Counted from the first letter of the stretch, positions 11,707 through 22,900 are shown. The stretch is 64,000 nt of DNA from Sclerodactyla briareus (GCA_026419785.1 JAODTK010005802.1:1-64000), one strand, 5' to 3'. Numbers and translations are program-made. Notes: generated by a model from the sequence alone, not told the origin.

Positions 11707-13050
11707 ATAACCTGTAATTGTTTTCAATGGCATGGGCGTCAATCCTTTAAGGGGAGGGGTGGGGGGGGGGGGATGGGGGGGAAACGGTCCCATGGGTGGG
11801 GGACACAATATCAATGCCACCCAGCCCCCCAGTTTTTGGCGTATGAGGGACATGAGCTCGCATGACATTGTCTCTGGGTTTTTGTGATATCTCCAGTTAG
11901 GCGCGGGAATTGAAGCATTTAGGCAATAGCAAGATGATGGGCCAATTAAGGTCCTAAACGCACAATTTTTCCATCGAATGCCCGCTCCGCGCGCATTTGA
12001 TTGGTTGTGGCATTGGTTTCGACTTTTTAGGATCTTTACGAAGTGTTTCTGTCCCAATGGCTTTATTCATGTTTGTAAACTTCTGACATCAATCCTTTAT
12101 TAATTTTCGTGATCAGAAATAGGCATAGGCCATCGCAGATCCACTGTTTACAAGGCCCGGAATCACTTCAACCATTTCTACAGTAGCTGAAATTGCATAG
12201 GATTCGCCACAATTAGCGGCCATTGACTCATTGACTTCCACGCTAAATTGAATTCCTTCGATGAGCTTCTGAGCCCAGGACGAAGTTCACTTCCAATTCA
12301 ACTGTACCTTGACCGCTTATAATGTCGCTATGGTCGCCTTTTTTTCGCGCGCGCTTCTCGCGCCGTGTGTTTTCCTTCGTTGCAATGCCAAGTAATGGAG
12401 CATGAGTTTCGTCACCCGTTCCTTGAATATAAGTATTCTTTAAAACGTTCAAAAACTGAATTCGGTAACTGACAAATCAAAACAGCATATGAGTTTAGAT
12501 TGATGGCATCTTCGAACGCATTTACTTCTCTTTTAAGTAAAAATTTTAAATAAATAGTTTATAGCCTACTCCCATGGATGTAGTCGGATGGCCCCAGACC
12601 ACCTCACATCTTTGAGTCTATACACGTAAGGTATGGCGGTCTTGGTCTCGAAAGTCGAGACCGGATACGCAGTTTATTCGAGAATAATTCAAGACCGAGA
12701 CCGGTCTCGACTACTTCCTTGCCTACTCCATCGAACAGCTTTTTACTCACGTTTCTAAACTTGATTAACTAAACATCTTCGAATTGAATAAATAGAGTTT
12801 TACCCCAACATAACAATTTCAATGCGCCGAATCAATAGGTGCGGGCTTCTACCCGTCCGGGCAACTGCAGACCCTACATATTAGTGTGTCTACATTCATC
12901 GTTAATTGCTTGACATATGTAAACTGTTCAAAGATTGGCCAATCAAAGTCCGAATTCTGAAGACTATAGTTTCCTTATATATCCCCACCAAATTACGTTA
13001 CCGTTCCCGTGTTCTTTGCCCTGAACCATTCATCGCGCGGTTTCGACCCA
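11707..13050. other. no gene seen; poly-G and inverted GGTCTCGA words
   Basis: A G-rich run lies at about 11,752-11,780. At 12,643-12,712 the words GGTCTCGAAAGTCGAGACC and CAAGACCGAGACCGGTCTCG form an inverted cluster of a kind seen at transposon ends, but no matching partner or target duplication was found. GCGCGC hairpin words occur near 11,982 and 12,345. Confidence 0.45.
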
Positions 13051-13059
13051 GGGCGTAGA

Positions 13060-13730
13060 TTCGGGTGGCGAGAGGGTGTAGGGGGTGTCACACCCCATTT
13101 CACACAGCCTCGGCAAAATGATGCCCGGTTGCAAAATGGAGGAAAGTTGCAACGTAAGAGAAGTTACAAAAGAGAGTGCAAAACAAACCTTTCATTATTC
13201 AATCCTCACCCATCCCGAATTTTTCTGTCTCAAATGGGCCTGGTGGCCAATCCAGCATCTATGATAGTATAGAACCAACTGTGTGCCCCAGTGGCAATTT
13301 AGAACACATGAACGTAGAAAGGCATAAGCTTTGTGCCCCATCGGCGGAATTGAAGAACAAATTGAAACGAGGGTTAATAATAACCCGGAGGCGGTACAGG
13401 GTTAATAGAGAAGAGGGAAGGTTTTGAAAGAAAGAGAAAACCTAATTTGTACAGCAACCGTTACAAAGTCCGAATATTTTCGGCTCAAATGTCTGGGTGG
13501 TCATCTCCGCCGCAGTTATAGTGTTTAGAACTAAACTTTAACATTTCTCCCATTCGGCAATGAAACGTGACCAGGGTAAAAGAAAGGAGGAAGAGTTTTG
13601 AACCTGAAGAGACAACGTGAAACTTTTACATTCAACTCTTCACAGAATATCTCTGCTGGCAATCTGCGCGGTATAGAACTAATATTTGTTTGTGCCCCAT
13701 TTGTCAAATTGAAGGAACTCTCTTGAAATG
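13060..13730 (+). repeat. Three diverged tandem units of about 220-240 bp
   Basis: Phrases recur in order: a TTTTCGGCTCAAATGKSYSTGGTGG-like stretch (about 13,215 and 13,478), GTGCCCCATYNGNCAAATTGAAG (about 13,334, 13,550 and 13,693) and a TATAGAACTAA-like stretch (13,268, 13,520 and 13,672). The ORFs at 13,009-13,427 are translations of this repeat. Confidence 0.55.
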
Positions 13731-13748
13731 ATGGACGACATTTTTTCA

Positions 13749-14350
13749 GTCTAATACAGGGGTTCCCTAACTGGGGGCATAACCCCCAGGTGTTGCGTGG
13801 GCCCCTTCCATGGGTTCGTGAAACATTTCGAAATTTGGAATTTTTAGGAGCAATGTTGCAAATGATATATCATCTCTTTTCGCCATTCGAGGCCTTCCGA
13901 TCTGGCGGCGCAAGCGCCCAGAATCACACTATCTTTCGTCACTTCTACCTATGTCGAAGCAGGGTTTCAGCGTTGGTCGTCATGAAAACCAGACTGCGGC
14001 ACGCTTGACGTCGCCCCGGACATGAGGGTGGCCCTCTCCAAGCCATCCCCAAGAAGCATATGCCTCGTGGAAGAAAGAACAGGAACATCTCTCATCATGT
14101 GTGACAAGTGATTGTGTGATGTCCGTGATCTAATCTTTTTCCCAAACAATTTTGTTTCAACTTTATCTCTTGCTTATTATTACAAATCACAGTATTGTAC
14201 TATGCCATGGACTTGATCTTTTACAAAGCACCGTTAAGCGTAATTTATTTACATCACTCAGATATGTCTTGAAAACGGGGCGTTCGTGGACAAATCTGGC
14301 CTCCACAGGGGGTTCGTGGGGAATAAAGTTAGGGAACCCCTGGTCTAATA
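13749..14350 (+). mobile_element. hAT-family DNA transposon, deleted 586-bp copy with TSD
   Basis: The element spans 13,757-14,342. It begins CAGGGGTTCCCTAACT and ends with its exact reverse complement (14,327-14,342), and it is flanked on both sides by the perfect 8-bp direct repeat GTCTAATA (13,749-13,756 and 14,343-14,350). CAG...CTG ends with an 8-bp target duplication are the signature of the hAT superfamily. Inside is the tail end of a transposase reading frame, so this is an internally deleted derivative of an autonomous element and not a MITE of unrelated filler. Perfect ends and target duplication suggest a fairly recent insertion. Confidence 0.92.
13930..14110 (+). pseudogene. hAT transposase C-terminal (hATC) remnant
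   Basis: Inside the hAT element the plus strand reads CEAGF-like sequence, then SALVVMKTRLRHA (to about 14,005), and after a frame change LDVAPDMRVALSKP (about 14,004-14,045). This matches the end of ZBED5/FAM200-type hAT transposases, where a C-E-x-x-F-S motif is followed by K-T/K-x-R-x-R-L-x-V-E-P-D-L-R-V-A-L-S. That region belongs to the hATC dimerisation domain. At least two frame shifts are needed, and the DDE catalytic part is absent. Confidence 0.8.
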
Positions 14351-15150
14351 GAATGGTATTTCAGTTGAAGCATGGATCGAACCTTCTTGATTGAATATCA
14401 GTCAATTGAGGCTAAAAGTTCAGTCACTGAATCTCAGTGGAAAATCGACTGACTTCTAGTCCGTCTAGAGTATTCTTCAACTGATGTTTGGTCTAACCGA
14501 CAAACAAAAATGTTTTGACTGAAAAATTCAGCCGCCCATTTTAAAAGTGAAGATTGAAAGGCCCGGTAAGAGAGGTTAAAATTCTGGCAATCTATGGCAG
14601 TATAGAAATTCCACTTCAGTGCCATGCAGCTTAAGACACTTGGAAAGGGCCGTTTTCTGCCATCTGGGGGCTTACAAAACCGAAAATGTTGTGGCCACTC
14701 CGCGCCAACCAATGGTGGTGCTCCGCTTAGATAGTATACTACTCCCACCCTAATCAACTGATGTGCCACCCCCAGTGCCCCAGAATCAGAAGACAACTAC
14801 TTCGATGCTCCCCTGAGCCATCGTTAGTACCAGCTTTGTGGATCTGCGGGTACCTTGATTGAAGATTCTCTGCCTCTGCGCCATTCGCTGGTGGCACGGC
14901 TCATTAGTTAAACACCCAGCCTGCTACCATGCTGCCCCGGCTGCAGACACACTGTTGGGGCGACATTTTGTGGTGCTTTTCCTCTATATATAAAGGTGGG
15001 GTTAGTCGGCAAACCGTCAGCATGGTAGTCGGCAAACTCAGCATGGTAGTCGGCAAAAATAAGGGGTACAACCCCCAAAAGGAATGGTCAGGCGACGCCC
15101 CTGCCCCCACTCCTCGAGTGTGAAAACCCCTTTTTCATTTTTAATGTGCA
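14351..15150. other. no gene seen; short tandem duplication
   Basis: Includes one relative of the 7.5-8.4 kb repeat near 14,640-14,720. The phrase CAGCATGGTAGTCGGCAAA is repeated in tandem at about 15,018-15,057. No coding sequence was recognised. Confidence 0.5.
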
Positions 15151-16330
15151 CAAATTTCGCAATAATAATACTCTTTCCGTTAATTAACACACACATTTAC
15201 AACGACCGCCGTGTTTTGGCTGTCGGTATTGTAGAGCAATCAACTGTGTCTATATTGTTATGATTAGGGATTAGGGTAGAAATTAGATTCACGTACAACC
15301 ATGCGGAAATAGCTTATAAAAATTTGCGAATTGACCCTCCAGCATTTTTTTTTTTTACAATGGGCTAGTGCAATTTTATAATTCTGAGGGACTAAAATAT
15401 ACAAATACCGTCCTGGATAGTAAGCTGAAAGCGTGGACATATGAGGAGGAGCTCCCTCCTCCCATCTTAGCCCTCCAATTCGGACGAAAGAATTTTACCA
15501 TGGTCCAAAATGGGACAGTCGAAATGGATATTAAAAAAAAAACGAGAGAGAGAATATCTAGACAGGAATTGATCAAAATTTCAAACCGGCAATGCGAATT
15601 TCAGGAAAAGATGAGGCGAAGGTAATTTTTTTCAAATTGAATGTAACAAAATTGTGCAGAAGTTTTAGCGCGCTTCGCCAGCAATATCCTTAGGTGTATT
15701 TTACGTACTGGTTCCTGTCATCTGTGAACTCAATGAAATTCGAGAACTTTATTGATTTTCGGGCGATCTTTTTTGAAGATTTAACGTCGGAAGGAACGGG
15801 AACGTGGCCAAAAAAAAAATATGACCTGGGTCCCTGAAAAGTGGGATTTCGACCAGCTTACAATGGGGCACTCCCTGGCCCATGTGCTCAGCACATTTTG
15901 GCAGAAAACATCACAGATTCAAGAGCACAAAATGGCATCTAAAGGACCATGTAAAAGCAAATTATTTTTACGACTGGGGGGGGGGGGGCGGGGGCAGACT
16001 GCCGTACAATTTTTCTGAGATGAGGAATTCGGGGCAAAAATGACAGAAAATCGTTTGGGCAGCGAAAGGCAAAAGTAACACAAAAAACATGGCCGAATCT
16101 TCTGCTGACTGGCCACTTTATGATAAAATGCCCGAAAAACATGCAAACATTTTCCGCACGGAACCAGTCTTTCGGTGGCCCACCTAAAAAAATTCGGGCA
16201 AACTTTGTCGGCCCCTAATGGTCCTGTATGCCTATGTTGGCGGTCCGCTTTTAGGAAAGAATTACACCAACTCCCAAAGTAGAGCCTACTTACTGCCCAT
16301 GGAGCTCAGTACAAGTTGGGGAAAAAATCA
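15150..16330 (+). repeat. 1.2-kb dispersed repeat, copy 1
   Basis: Matches the reverse complement of 26.54-28.50 kb over most of its length. Landmarks include TTAATTAACACACACATTTA with ACAACGACCGCCGTG (15,179-15,215), GCGGAAATAGCTTATAA (15,304) and GGGGCAAAAATGACAGAAAA (16,031), and it ends in the stretch GCTCCATGGGCAGT-like to TTGGGAGT (in reverse) near 16,275-16,305. The 85-codon ORF at 15,368-15,625 lies in it and has no recognised family. A C/G run at 15,978-15,989 is copy-specific. Type unknown: possibly a non-autonomous transposon. Confidence 0.75.
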
Positions 16331-16700
16331 ATAGATCCTGAGTAGCAAGTCGCATCTACAGACTGAAAATACAAAATTATTTTTGGAACAAGTGAGTGTT
16401 TAGGAGTGTCATAATGCATCAAACTGCGTCGAAGGCCACCTGGAATGCAAACATTTTCTAAGTGAGAGGAGTGGGGCTTCGGCGGTAAATGAGATTTAGA
16501 CTTAATAAATCTTACTGCCCTCGATTCGATTTGGCAGAGAAAGGCACAAGATTCAGAGCCGTAAGTCGCATCTAGGACATGTGGAAATGCGAATTATTTC
16601 TTCTCGGAATGAAGTGAGTGTTTTGGAGTGCTATATTGCACTAAATTGCATCTAGGGCCACCGGAAAATGCAAAAAATTTTGCAAGGGGGAGGAGGAAAC
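16330..16700 (+). repeat. Two tandem copies of a 220-bp subunit
   Basis: AAGTCGCATCTANRGACATGTGGAAATGC-like sequence followed by GAATGAAGTGAGTGTTTNGGAGTG occurs at about 16,346-16,440 and 16,562-16,660. A related subunit lies at 15,925 in the adjacent repeat, and others at 26.56 and 27.89 kb in the inverted copy. These look like internal units of the same repeat family. Confidence 0.6.
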
Positions 16701-18070
16701 CCCTCCCCTTAGCCCTCCCCCAGATCCTTCATCAAACATTCATTCACACCCCCCCCCCACTCAAATTACGTTCTTACACCACTAGGTTCTACTGCCCCCC
16801 TCTCAAACAAATTAATTATGATTCCCGTTTCATCAATCCGCCTGCCATATCGCGGAAGCGTTCATATAGTCGGAAGTACATGAACGCGCTCGCTCTATTT
16901 GAAGTCCTTTGTTGACGCAGCGGACGCCCAATGATTGTATGAAGACTTTATGAATCGTGTGACGATGTGCTTGACATCAACGAGTTTCTTGTCTGGTTGT
17001 GGCATTACACATACTTTACATCTTCGCCGTATATACTTCACTATTCTGTAAACTTTCAACACAACCTTGGAGTATATTATTCAAAAAGGGTAACATAATT
17101 TCCTGAGATCGGGTCAAAGTTCCTGCCCATTATAGTCCGACAGTACCGCATGTGGCATAGGAACCACGTTAGGGTAAACCCATCATCAAAGGCTTTCGAG
17201 TCAGTGCAGTCAGTTGAGATCGACCTCGAGATCTCGAGTAGTGCGAGTGAACATAATTCTGTCGGCGGCGGAATTCGGGGGCGAAAATGGAACAAATACG
17301 AGCAATGCGATGAAATTTAGAGGCAATTGTTTTTAGATATTGGGTAATTTTGATTGACTAGTAGGACAAGCCCACCACATCAATGCCCCGAGCCTGTACA
17401 AAATACCATGGCCGCGCCACTGCAATCAAGCCGTAAAATAGGTCAAGAAGACCCTATAAACATTCCATCTCCATTCCAGCCCCCGCCCCCCCCCCCCCCT
17501 CCTCTCCCCTTCAGCGCCGACCACTGAAAACGAATCTAGCTACGACTCCGCTGATGTCAAACTTTCGTGTACGAATGTACCGTTTCCTGCAATCTTGAGT
17601 GGCTCATTTCAATTCAAATCCCTCAAATCTGTTCCAATGTAACCCACTTTTGTAAACCTGCATTGGGTTCTTGGATTATTTGTATGTAGGCCTACTTGCT
17701 GACATTTTCTTTCACAAACATAAAAGAGGTCGTAAATGCTGGCCCATCTTTTAACATTTTTCCTTTTTCACTAAAATTGGACATTTAAATGTTTTGCAAT
17801 TAGACTGCAAGTGCCATTTCCTCCGGCGATCTGGAGGTATCCACCAATCCGAAATTTCCTCGCTAACTTACGCGCACACTGCGATTGTTGCCACTCCTCG
17901 TAGATAGTTATCGCAATTCCGCCTCTCCCCCCACGTTTACGAATGATTGGGGACGCCCATGCAACTGGTCCCTGTTTTTTTTTCTCATCCTGTATATTGA
18001 TATCTCTAATAATCGTCCTCAGTGTTTGTACCTATTATTCTCTTTCCTAATCTATACCAAAGCGCTAAGA
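16700..18070. other. no gene seen; C runs and repeat relatives
   Basis: C runs lie at 16,750-16,758 and 17,482-17,499. Relatives of the 7.5-8.4 kb tandem unit occur at 17,577 and 17,804 (spacing 227 bp). Nothing coding was recognised. Confidence 0.45.
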
Positions 18071-18079
18071 ACGATTTTT

Positions 18080-18205
18080 CGATGTGTATTTTTATTGTGC
18101 CCATTTATTTTTCGATGTGTAATTTTATTGCCCATTAATTTTCGTTGTGTAATTTTATCGCCCATTTATTTGCGATGTGTAATTTTAATTGCCCATTTAT
18201 TATAT
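18080..18205 (+). repeat. Tandem repeat, about 33-bp unit, 4 copies
   Basis: The phrase CGATGTGTAATTTTATTGCC followed by CATTTATTTT repeats about four times with small changes. The ORF at 17,885-18,295 translates straight through it and is not considered real. Confidence 0.85.
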
Positions 18206-18299
18206 ATTATTAATAACTTTTTGGGGAGTATTTACACTGTCCCTGACCTTCTTCGAGTCCTGTATACTACTTCAACCCCCTGGCCAGTTGAATAGCAGC

Positions 18300-18660
18300 C
18301 GCGCAAACCTTCACTGAATCGTTAAAAATATCAAGTATTTGCATGACGTCTTGTGGTCATTTAAACTAGGTTTTCAACGGTACACTGATCATTTCGTTCC
18401 GCAGCACGACACACTTAATGACCGTTCTCAATACTTATTTCTTGAGGTTTATTTGTCACTGGGCAGACCCCTCAACAACTCATTTGTCCAACGCCGTCTG
18501 GAGAGCCAAAAAAAAATCCACTATTCTGTCAACAGCTTGCTTAGGCAGTCAATTGTTGATCAGTTGATGGAAATGATACTTCTTTCTCGGAACGACGCTT
18601 GGATCGCCTCAATCGCAAACCGCTTCTGGATCGGGAAGAATATAGAAAGCGTACCGGTTA
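18300..18660. repeat. Repeat shared with 31.29-31.62 kb, copy 1
   Basis: Shares diverged sequence in the same orientation with 31.29-31.62 kb, for example AACGGTACACTGANCATTT (18,378 and 31,301) and AATGATACTTCTTTCTCGG (18,572) against AATGATACTTCCTTCTCGG (31,545). A 146-codon plus-strand ORF (18,339-18,779) and short minus-strand frames run through it. No protein family was recognised, so coding is not claimed. Confidence 0.6.
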
Positions 18661-19610
18661 TTAACATTAAACATATTTCATGTTTCAAACGAAATATATA
18701 TTGCCAGAAAAATATTTATTTAGTTTTACAAAATGTTTTCGTAACAAAAAAATATTTTCATTATGAATATTGTCCATGAAAGAAAAAGTCTCAACACGAA
18801 TATTGTTGATACCAGAATTTTTTCTCAAAAGCCAAAATATATATTTGGCTACGATTATATGTTGGCAACAGAAACATATATTTGCTGCCAACAATATGTT
18901 TGCGACGAAAAAAATTTGTATTTTAAAATATATTCAACAAAACAGCAGCCTCGTGGACAGCCGTTGCTTCTGAATGTCAGAGTACCGTGAGCCGTGAAGT
19001 GCACGTGAATATACTTACCCGAGTGGCATTCTGTCAACCTGCAACCGCGGATTTCCACTTTCATACTTTATCGATACCGATTTTGAGAGCTGATATATAG
19101 GAAGATATTGTTTATGAGGAATAGCAATATTCCAACGCCAATCTTGAGTTGAATTGAGAGCCTCGTCACACACATCACTTACTATACCGGGATTCTCGGA
19201 TCGTATGAAGAGTGGAAACGATGAATTAGTCACTGCTGAAACGACTGAAACTTAGACTACGTTGATATATACATTCTTCCGTTGATAATATAATTGTGGG
19301 AGAGCAAACAAATTTTCGTTGCCAACATATATTTTGTTGCAAACGTGTTGGTTGCAAAACAACTCGTTTGTTGCAATGAAATATATCTTCATATATTTTT
19401 TCACTGGAAAACTTATTCCTTTTACTTCCGAAATATTTTCTCGAGGGGAACCTCGTTTTTCCATTGTAAGCAAATATTTTCACAATCGGAATATATATAT
19501 TTGATTTGGTAAATGAATATTTCTTGAAATAGGGATGAAATTCTCCCATCGCATATATTTAAGAAATAGATAATATATATTTCTTCCTGATAATACATTT
19601 CATTTTCTCG
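18660..19610. repeat. AT-rich palindrome-rich block
   Basis: Two AT-rich halves (18,660-18,945 and 19,255-19,610) flank about 300 bp of ordinary sequence. Words such as AATATATATTT and TTGCCAAC recur in both orientations and form many small hairpins, for example 18,831-18,849 (GCCAAA...TTTGGC) and 18,856-18,897 (ATGTTGGCA...TGCCAACAATAT). The many overlapping ORFs on both strands here are by-products of this low-complexity sequence. Confidence 0.7.
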
Positions 19611-19795
19611 CGCCATAAGCTTCTGCTTCTACACTCACCAGGTTTCGGGAGAGTGGGTAAAGGCTGGGCAGTAAATGTTCAATAAAGGTCGGTGTGAGAG
19701 CCGTAGGCGCAGCACAACACAAGATTGAAAATGTTGCTCAAATGTAGTTTCGGACAATCATGTGAGTTGCCTTCCCAGAAAAATTGTGGAGTATG

Positions 19796-19985
19796 TCCGC
19801 CGCCCTTCCTCTCGTTGCTCCGCCGCCCTCCTCTCGTTGCTCCGCCGCCCTCCTATCGTTGCTCCGCCGCCCTTCCTCTCGTTGCTCCGCCGCCCTTCCT
19901 CTCGTTGCTCCGCCGCCCTTCCTCTCGTTGCTCCGCCGCCCTTCCTCTCGTTGCTCCGCCGCCCTTCCTCTCGTTGCTCCGCCGT
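19796..19985 (+). repeat. 23-bp minisatellite, about 8 copies
   Basis: The unit CGCCGCCCTTCCTCTCGTTG plus CTC repeats about eight times, nearly identically. Two copies lack one T, which shifts the reading frame, so the three overlapping plus-strand ORFs are artefacts of the repeat. Confidence 0.95.
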
Positions 19986-20029
19986 AGCAGGGTAATGCTA
20001 CTCTAAGAGTAGCATTTCCCTGGCCGTAG
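19981..20029. mobile_element. 35-bp palindrome with CAGGG ends and 7-bp direct repeats
   Basis: Positions 19,988-20,022 form a palindrome with 16-bp arms and one mismatch (left arm CAGGGTAATGCTACTC, right arm its complement except one base) around a 3-bp centre. It is flanked on both sides by GCCGTAG (19,981-19,987 and 20,023-20,029). CAGGG...CCCTG ends plus flanking direct repeats look like a hAT insertion reduced to its terminal inverted repeats. A replication-slippage origin is an alternative. Confidence 0.6.
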
Positions 20030-20039
20030 GTGCGAACAT

Positions 20040-21520
20040 GGGTACGCTTTGATAGCGCCCGAGTGTACCTCCTACTGTTCCCAACTCTATTGACGACCTA
20101 TTACTCCTATTAACGCCCTCTGCAACTGTTGTCTCTAGTGTTCGAATCCTGTTCACTTCCGTCTATGTATTATGCCATTTGACTGTTAGTGGGGGGGGGG
20201 GGGGGGGGGGGGGAGAAGGGCAGGGAGGCATCATGCGGCTTTTCGCGATGGGCGAGGTCTTGGTCTTCACTTCATGTTCCGTAGGTAACTGTGGATTCGC
20301 GGGTTTCCCGGGTTTGTTTCGCCGCCGGGATGTTCGCAATAAGTCTTGTCCTCGAGTCCTGAATAGATACGTGAACGACCGTCCCGTGATCCGATTGGGA
20401 TTGGTTATACCCCCTTGCGACGATGTCACCTGAGCACTAGTCGAAGGGAGAAGGGAAATTGTCACCGTTACTCATCCACGAACAATACGGCCAGTGTTCC
20501 TCGATGAGTCTTGATTGGCTTCCTGGAACAAAGTATCCACCCTTTGAACAAAATACAAAATCAGTGATACAAAATATCAATAACAATACACAATCTGTCA
20601 ATTCCGTTGATCCGTTATATTCTCACTTCTAGGATAATATTGATTTGGCTTCGCCGCCTCCGCCGCGTTCTTGTTTGCGCAACACTGTCCGATTGAGTTG
20701 AAACTTGGGAAACATGAACGGAGCACGCCTATTTGGACCATTTCGGTATTTGAAGAAGAACGCAACTATGCCAGTATGCGTAGTTATAGCTTGCCATTTC
20801 TTTGAGTAATATCCAACTTCTGTAACGAAGGAGACTTTCAAGACCCCGAAGAATCTTAATATTTATTATAAGCAGACAAGTAGCAGAATAACTAACTTAC
20901 CACCCCTCAACATGCATGTCAGGATTGTGCTGTCAAGTTGAGTTTCAAGTAACATGCCCCCTCCTTTGGTCATTAACCACATGCAAATAATACCATGTGC
21001 CTATAATACCTACTTTCCCGAAATTGTTTTTTTTTTTTATGTGCTTATGCTAGTCATGAGCAATCACAGGACACTTTTGGATATTATATGTATTATTCAA
21101 AAGCTTGGTTCACTCCAGGATTTAAACAATTGACAAAAGGTAACGACTGCCAATGTCCCAAACCAAGCGATATATTGAGAGGGCGCTAGTAAAACGTTGA
21201 ACTTGTTTTGACGGAGGTCCGAAAGTCCACAACCAACTTATTAAGGGCAAATGTTTTCTTATGCAATCATACAAGTATATGCATTAGATACATCCTTAAT
21301 GTCAATGGAAACCTTTTGGAACTCAACTCACGCTCCGGAAGTTCACCTGATAGAGGCTAAAATGACCCTCTTTTTTACCTTTCTCAAATTTTTCGGATAC
21401 TTACCGTAACAAAATGCTACAAATTACGTTCACACAGCATTGAAAAGATAAATTTGTGTTCTTCCTGTTTATACATACATATTTCGTTTTTCTGTTTTAC
21501 GAAGTTCCTTTTCAACACAA
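20040..21520. other. no gene supported; poly-G tract
   Basis: A 23-bp G run lies at 20,191-20,213. The minus-strand 100-codon frame at 20,163-20,465 reads like basic low-complexity protein (SRRRNKPGKPANPQLP) but matches nothing I recognise. The rest shows no feature. Confidence 0.4.
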
Positions 21521-22110
21521 GGCATTCCGAGCTAAATTACTGTGTACCATCACGAATTTCTATGATTCATTCTATACATTAATCTCTAACTCGAGAACCA
21601 TTCATCCGATCAATTAGGGTCACGCGGCAGTGGAAAGTTGAAACATCCTCCAGCTCTGTTGTCACAAAAACTCGTACCGGTTACACAACATTCACCTCCG
21701 TCATTCCATCGTTGAAGCAAAAAAGTATATTACGGTATATACTTGGGTCAACCGCCTATATACCTTCACACAGTGTTCAACACTGTAGGTAGAGGGAAAT
21801 AATCAAACGTACACATCGGAACCATAATTTCAGACTATTAACATATTCTGGAAGAGGAACTTCCCATCAGTTTAATGTATTTTCTGTTAAGGTATGATCA
21901 ACTAGTGGGAAAAAAATGCAGTTTATATATTTGGAGTCAGCTGAATTTTCTGTGTGCGTGCAGTGACTTTGAAGAATTTGGGCTGTAGGGCTAGCGCGGT
22001 CAGTTGATCAGCAAATGGTTGAAAAAGGTTCCAATATGCTTTCATCCGATCATCTGACTGGAATTGATTTATTTCCCATTGGTTAGTCACGACTCGAATC
22101 CTCCAGCACT
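21520..22110 (+). repeat. Segmental duplication, copy 1
   Basis: Near-identical to 22.64-23.69 kb once two insertions are removed. Examples are CTCGAGAACCATTCATCCGA (21,590 and 22,707), CACAAAAACTCGTACCGGTT (21,664 and 22,780), and the stretch from CAGACTATTAACATATTCTG to TTGATCAGCAAATGG (21,831-22,018 and 23,184-23,371). The two copies are in direct orientation about 1.1-1.3 kb apart. Confidence 0.92.
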
Positions 22111-22639
22111 GGTTTATACTAGTCACGTATCAGAAGAAATTTTACTGTAGCACACTTCCCATTGAAGGTGACGAAAATCCGTCACCTCATATGCCTCTAA
22201 CTTCTCCCTCCGATTGCACAACCCTCTATAACCTTCAGAACATCATTCAAGAACATTCCACTGCACTACAATGTTAAAATTTCATTAGTAAACGTTGGAT
22301 ACAAGCTATTTGACCGTAATATTGGGGGAAATCACTACCTGTTTTTTCCGGCCTGTCTTGTTTTGAAACATAGTTTGTAAACAGGAGTGTTGCCACTCAG
22401 AGCTTAATTTGGCGATCCTATCATTCTTATTGGGAACATGCAAGACATTACCATAGAAAATCTGCATGATTATTCATATCTTAGAGTGGCAACTCGTAAC
22501 ACAGACAACAACTTGTAGGCATTTATGGAGATTCCCGACTGATTCCGGGTAAATATTTGGTCATTCTAACCTGCCAAAGACCTAGGCCTCGAGTTGTGAA
22601 CGCAGGCTCTAGTACAGTACTAAAGCATTGTATTCGATA
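22111..22639. other. spacer between duplication copies, no gene seen
   Basis: Unique-looking sequence between the two duplicated segments. The largest frame nearby (minus, 21,923-22,126) lies in duplicated non-coding DNA. Confidence 0.4.
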
Positions 22640-22900
22640 ATAAGCATTTTGAGCGGAGTTACTGCGTAACGAATTTCCTTGTTTCATTCTATTCATTCCA
22701 TTCTAACTCGAGAACCATTCATCCGATCAATTAGGTTCACCCAGCAGTGAAAGATAAACGGCATCTCAGCTCTGTTGTCACAAAAACTCGTACCGGTTAC
22801 ACAACATTCACCTCCGTCCTTTCAGCGTTGAAGCGAGAAGTATATTATTTACTTGGGTGAGCCCCATATATACTTTCACACAGTGTGCAGCAATATAGGT

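Larger units (their letters stand above)
19620..20040 (+). repeat. Segment shared with 31.63-31.90 kb
   Basis: GAGCCGTAGGCGCAGCACAA (19,698) and AATGTAGTTTCGGACAATCATGTGAG (19,740-19,765) correspond to GAGCTATAGGCGTAGCACAA (31,726) and the matching phrase near 31,772. Both copies end in C/T-rich GTTGCKCCGC sequence, but only this one has an expanded minisatellite and the small palindromic insertion. Confidence 0.7.

Noticed and set aside
12600..12715. hAT-like ends (GGTCTCGA / TCGAGACC cluster)
   Set aside because: No paired ends with matching target duplication could be found, so it is only noted as inverted words.
15255..15275. Telomere-like GATTAGGGATTAGGG
   Set aside because: Only two imperfect units inside a dispersed repeat.
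18339..18779. 146-codon plus-strand ORF
   Set aside because: No domain recognised, runs into low-complexity AT DNA, and the related copy at 31.3 kb is not open in the same frame.
19725..20006. Three overlapping repetitive ORFs (RCSAALPLVAPPPF-type)
   Set aside because: Frame-shifted translations of the 23-bp minisatellite.
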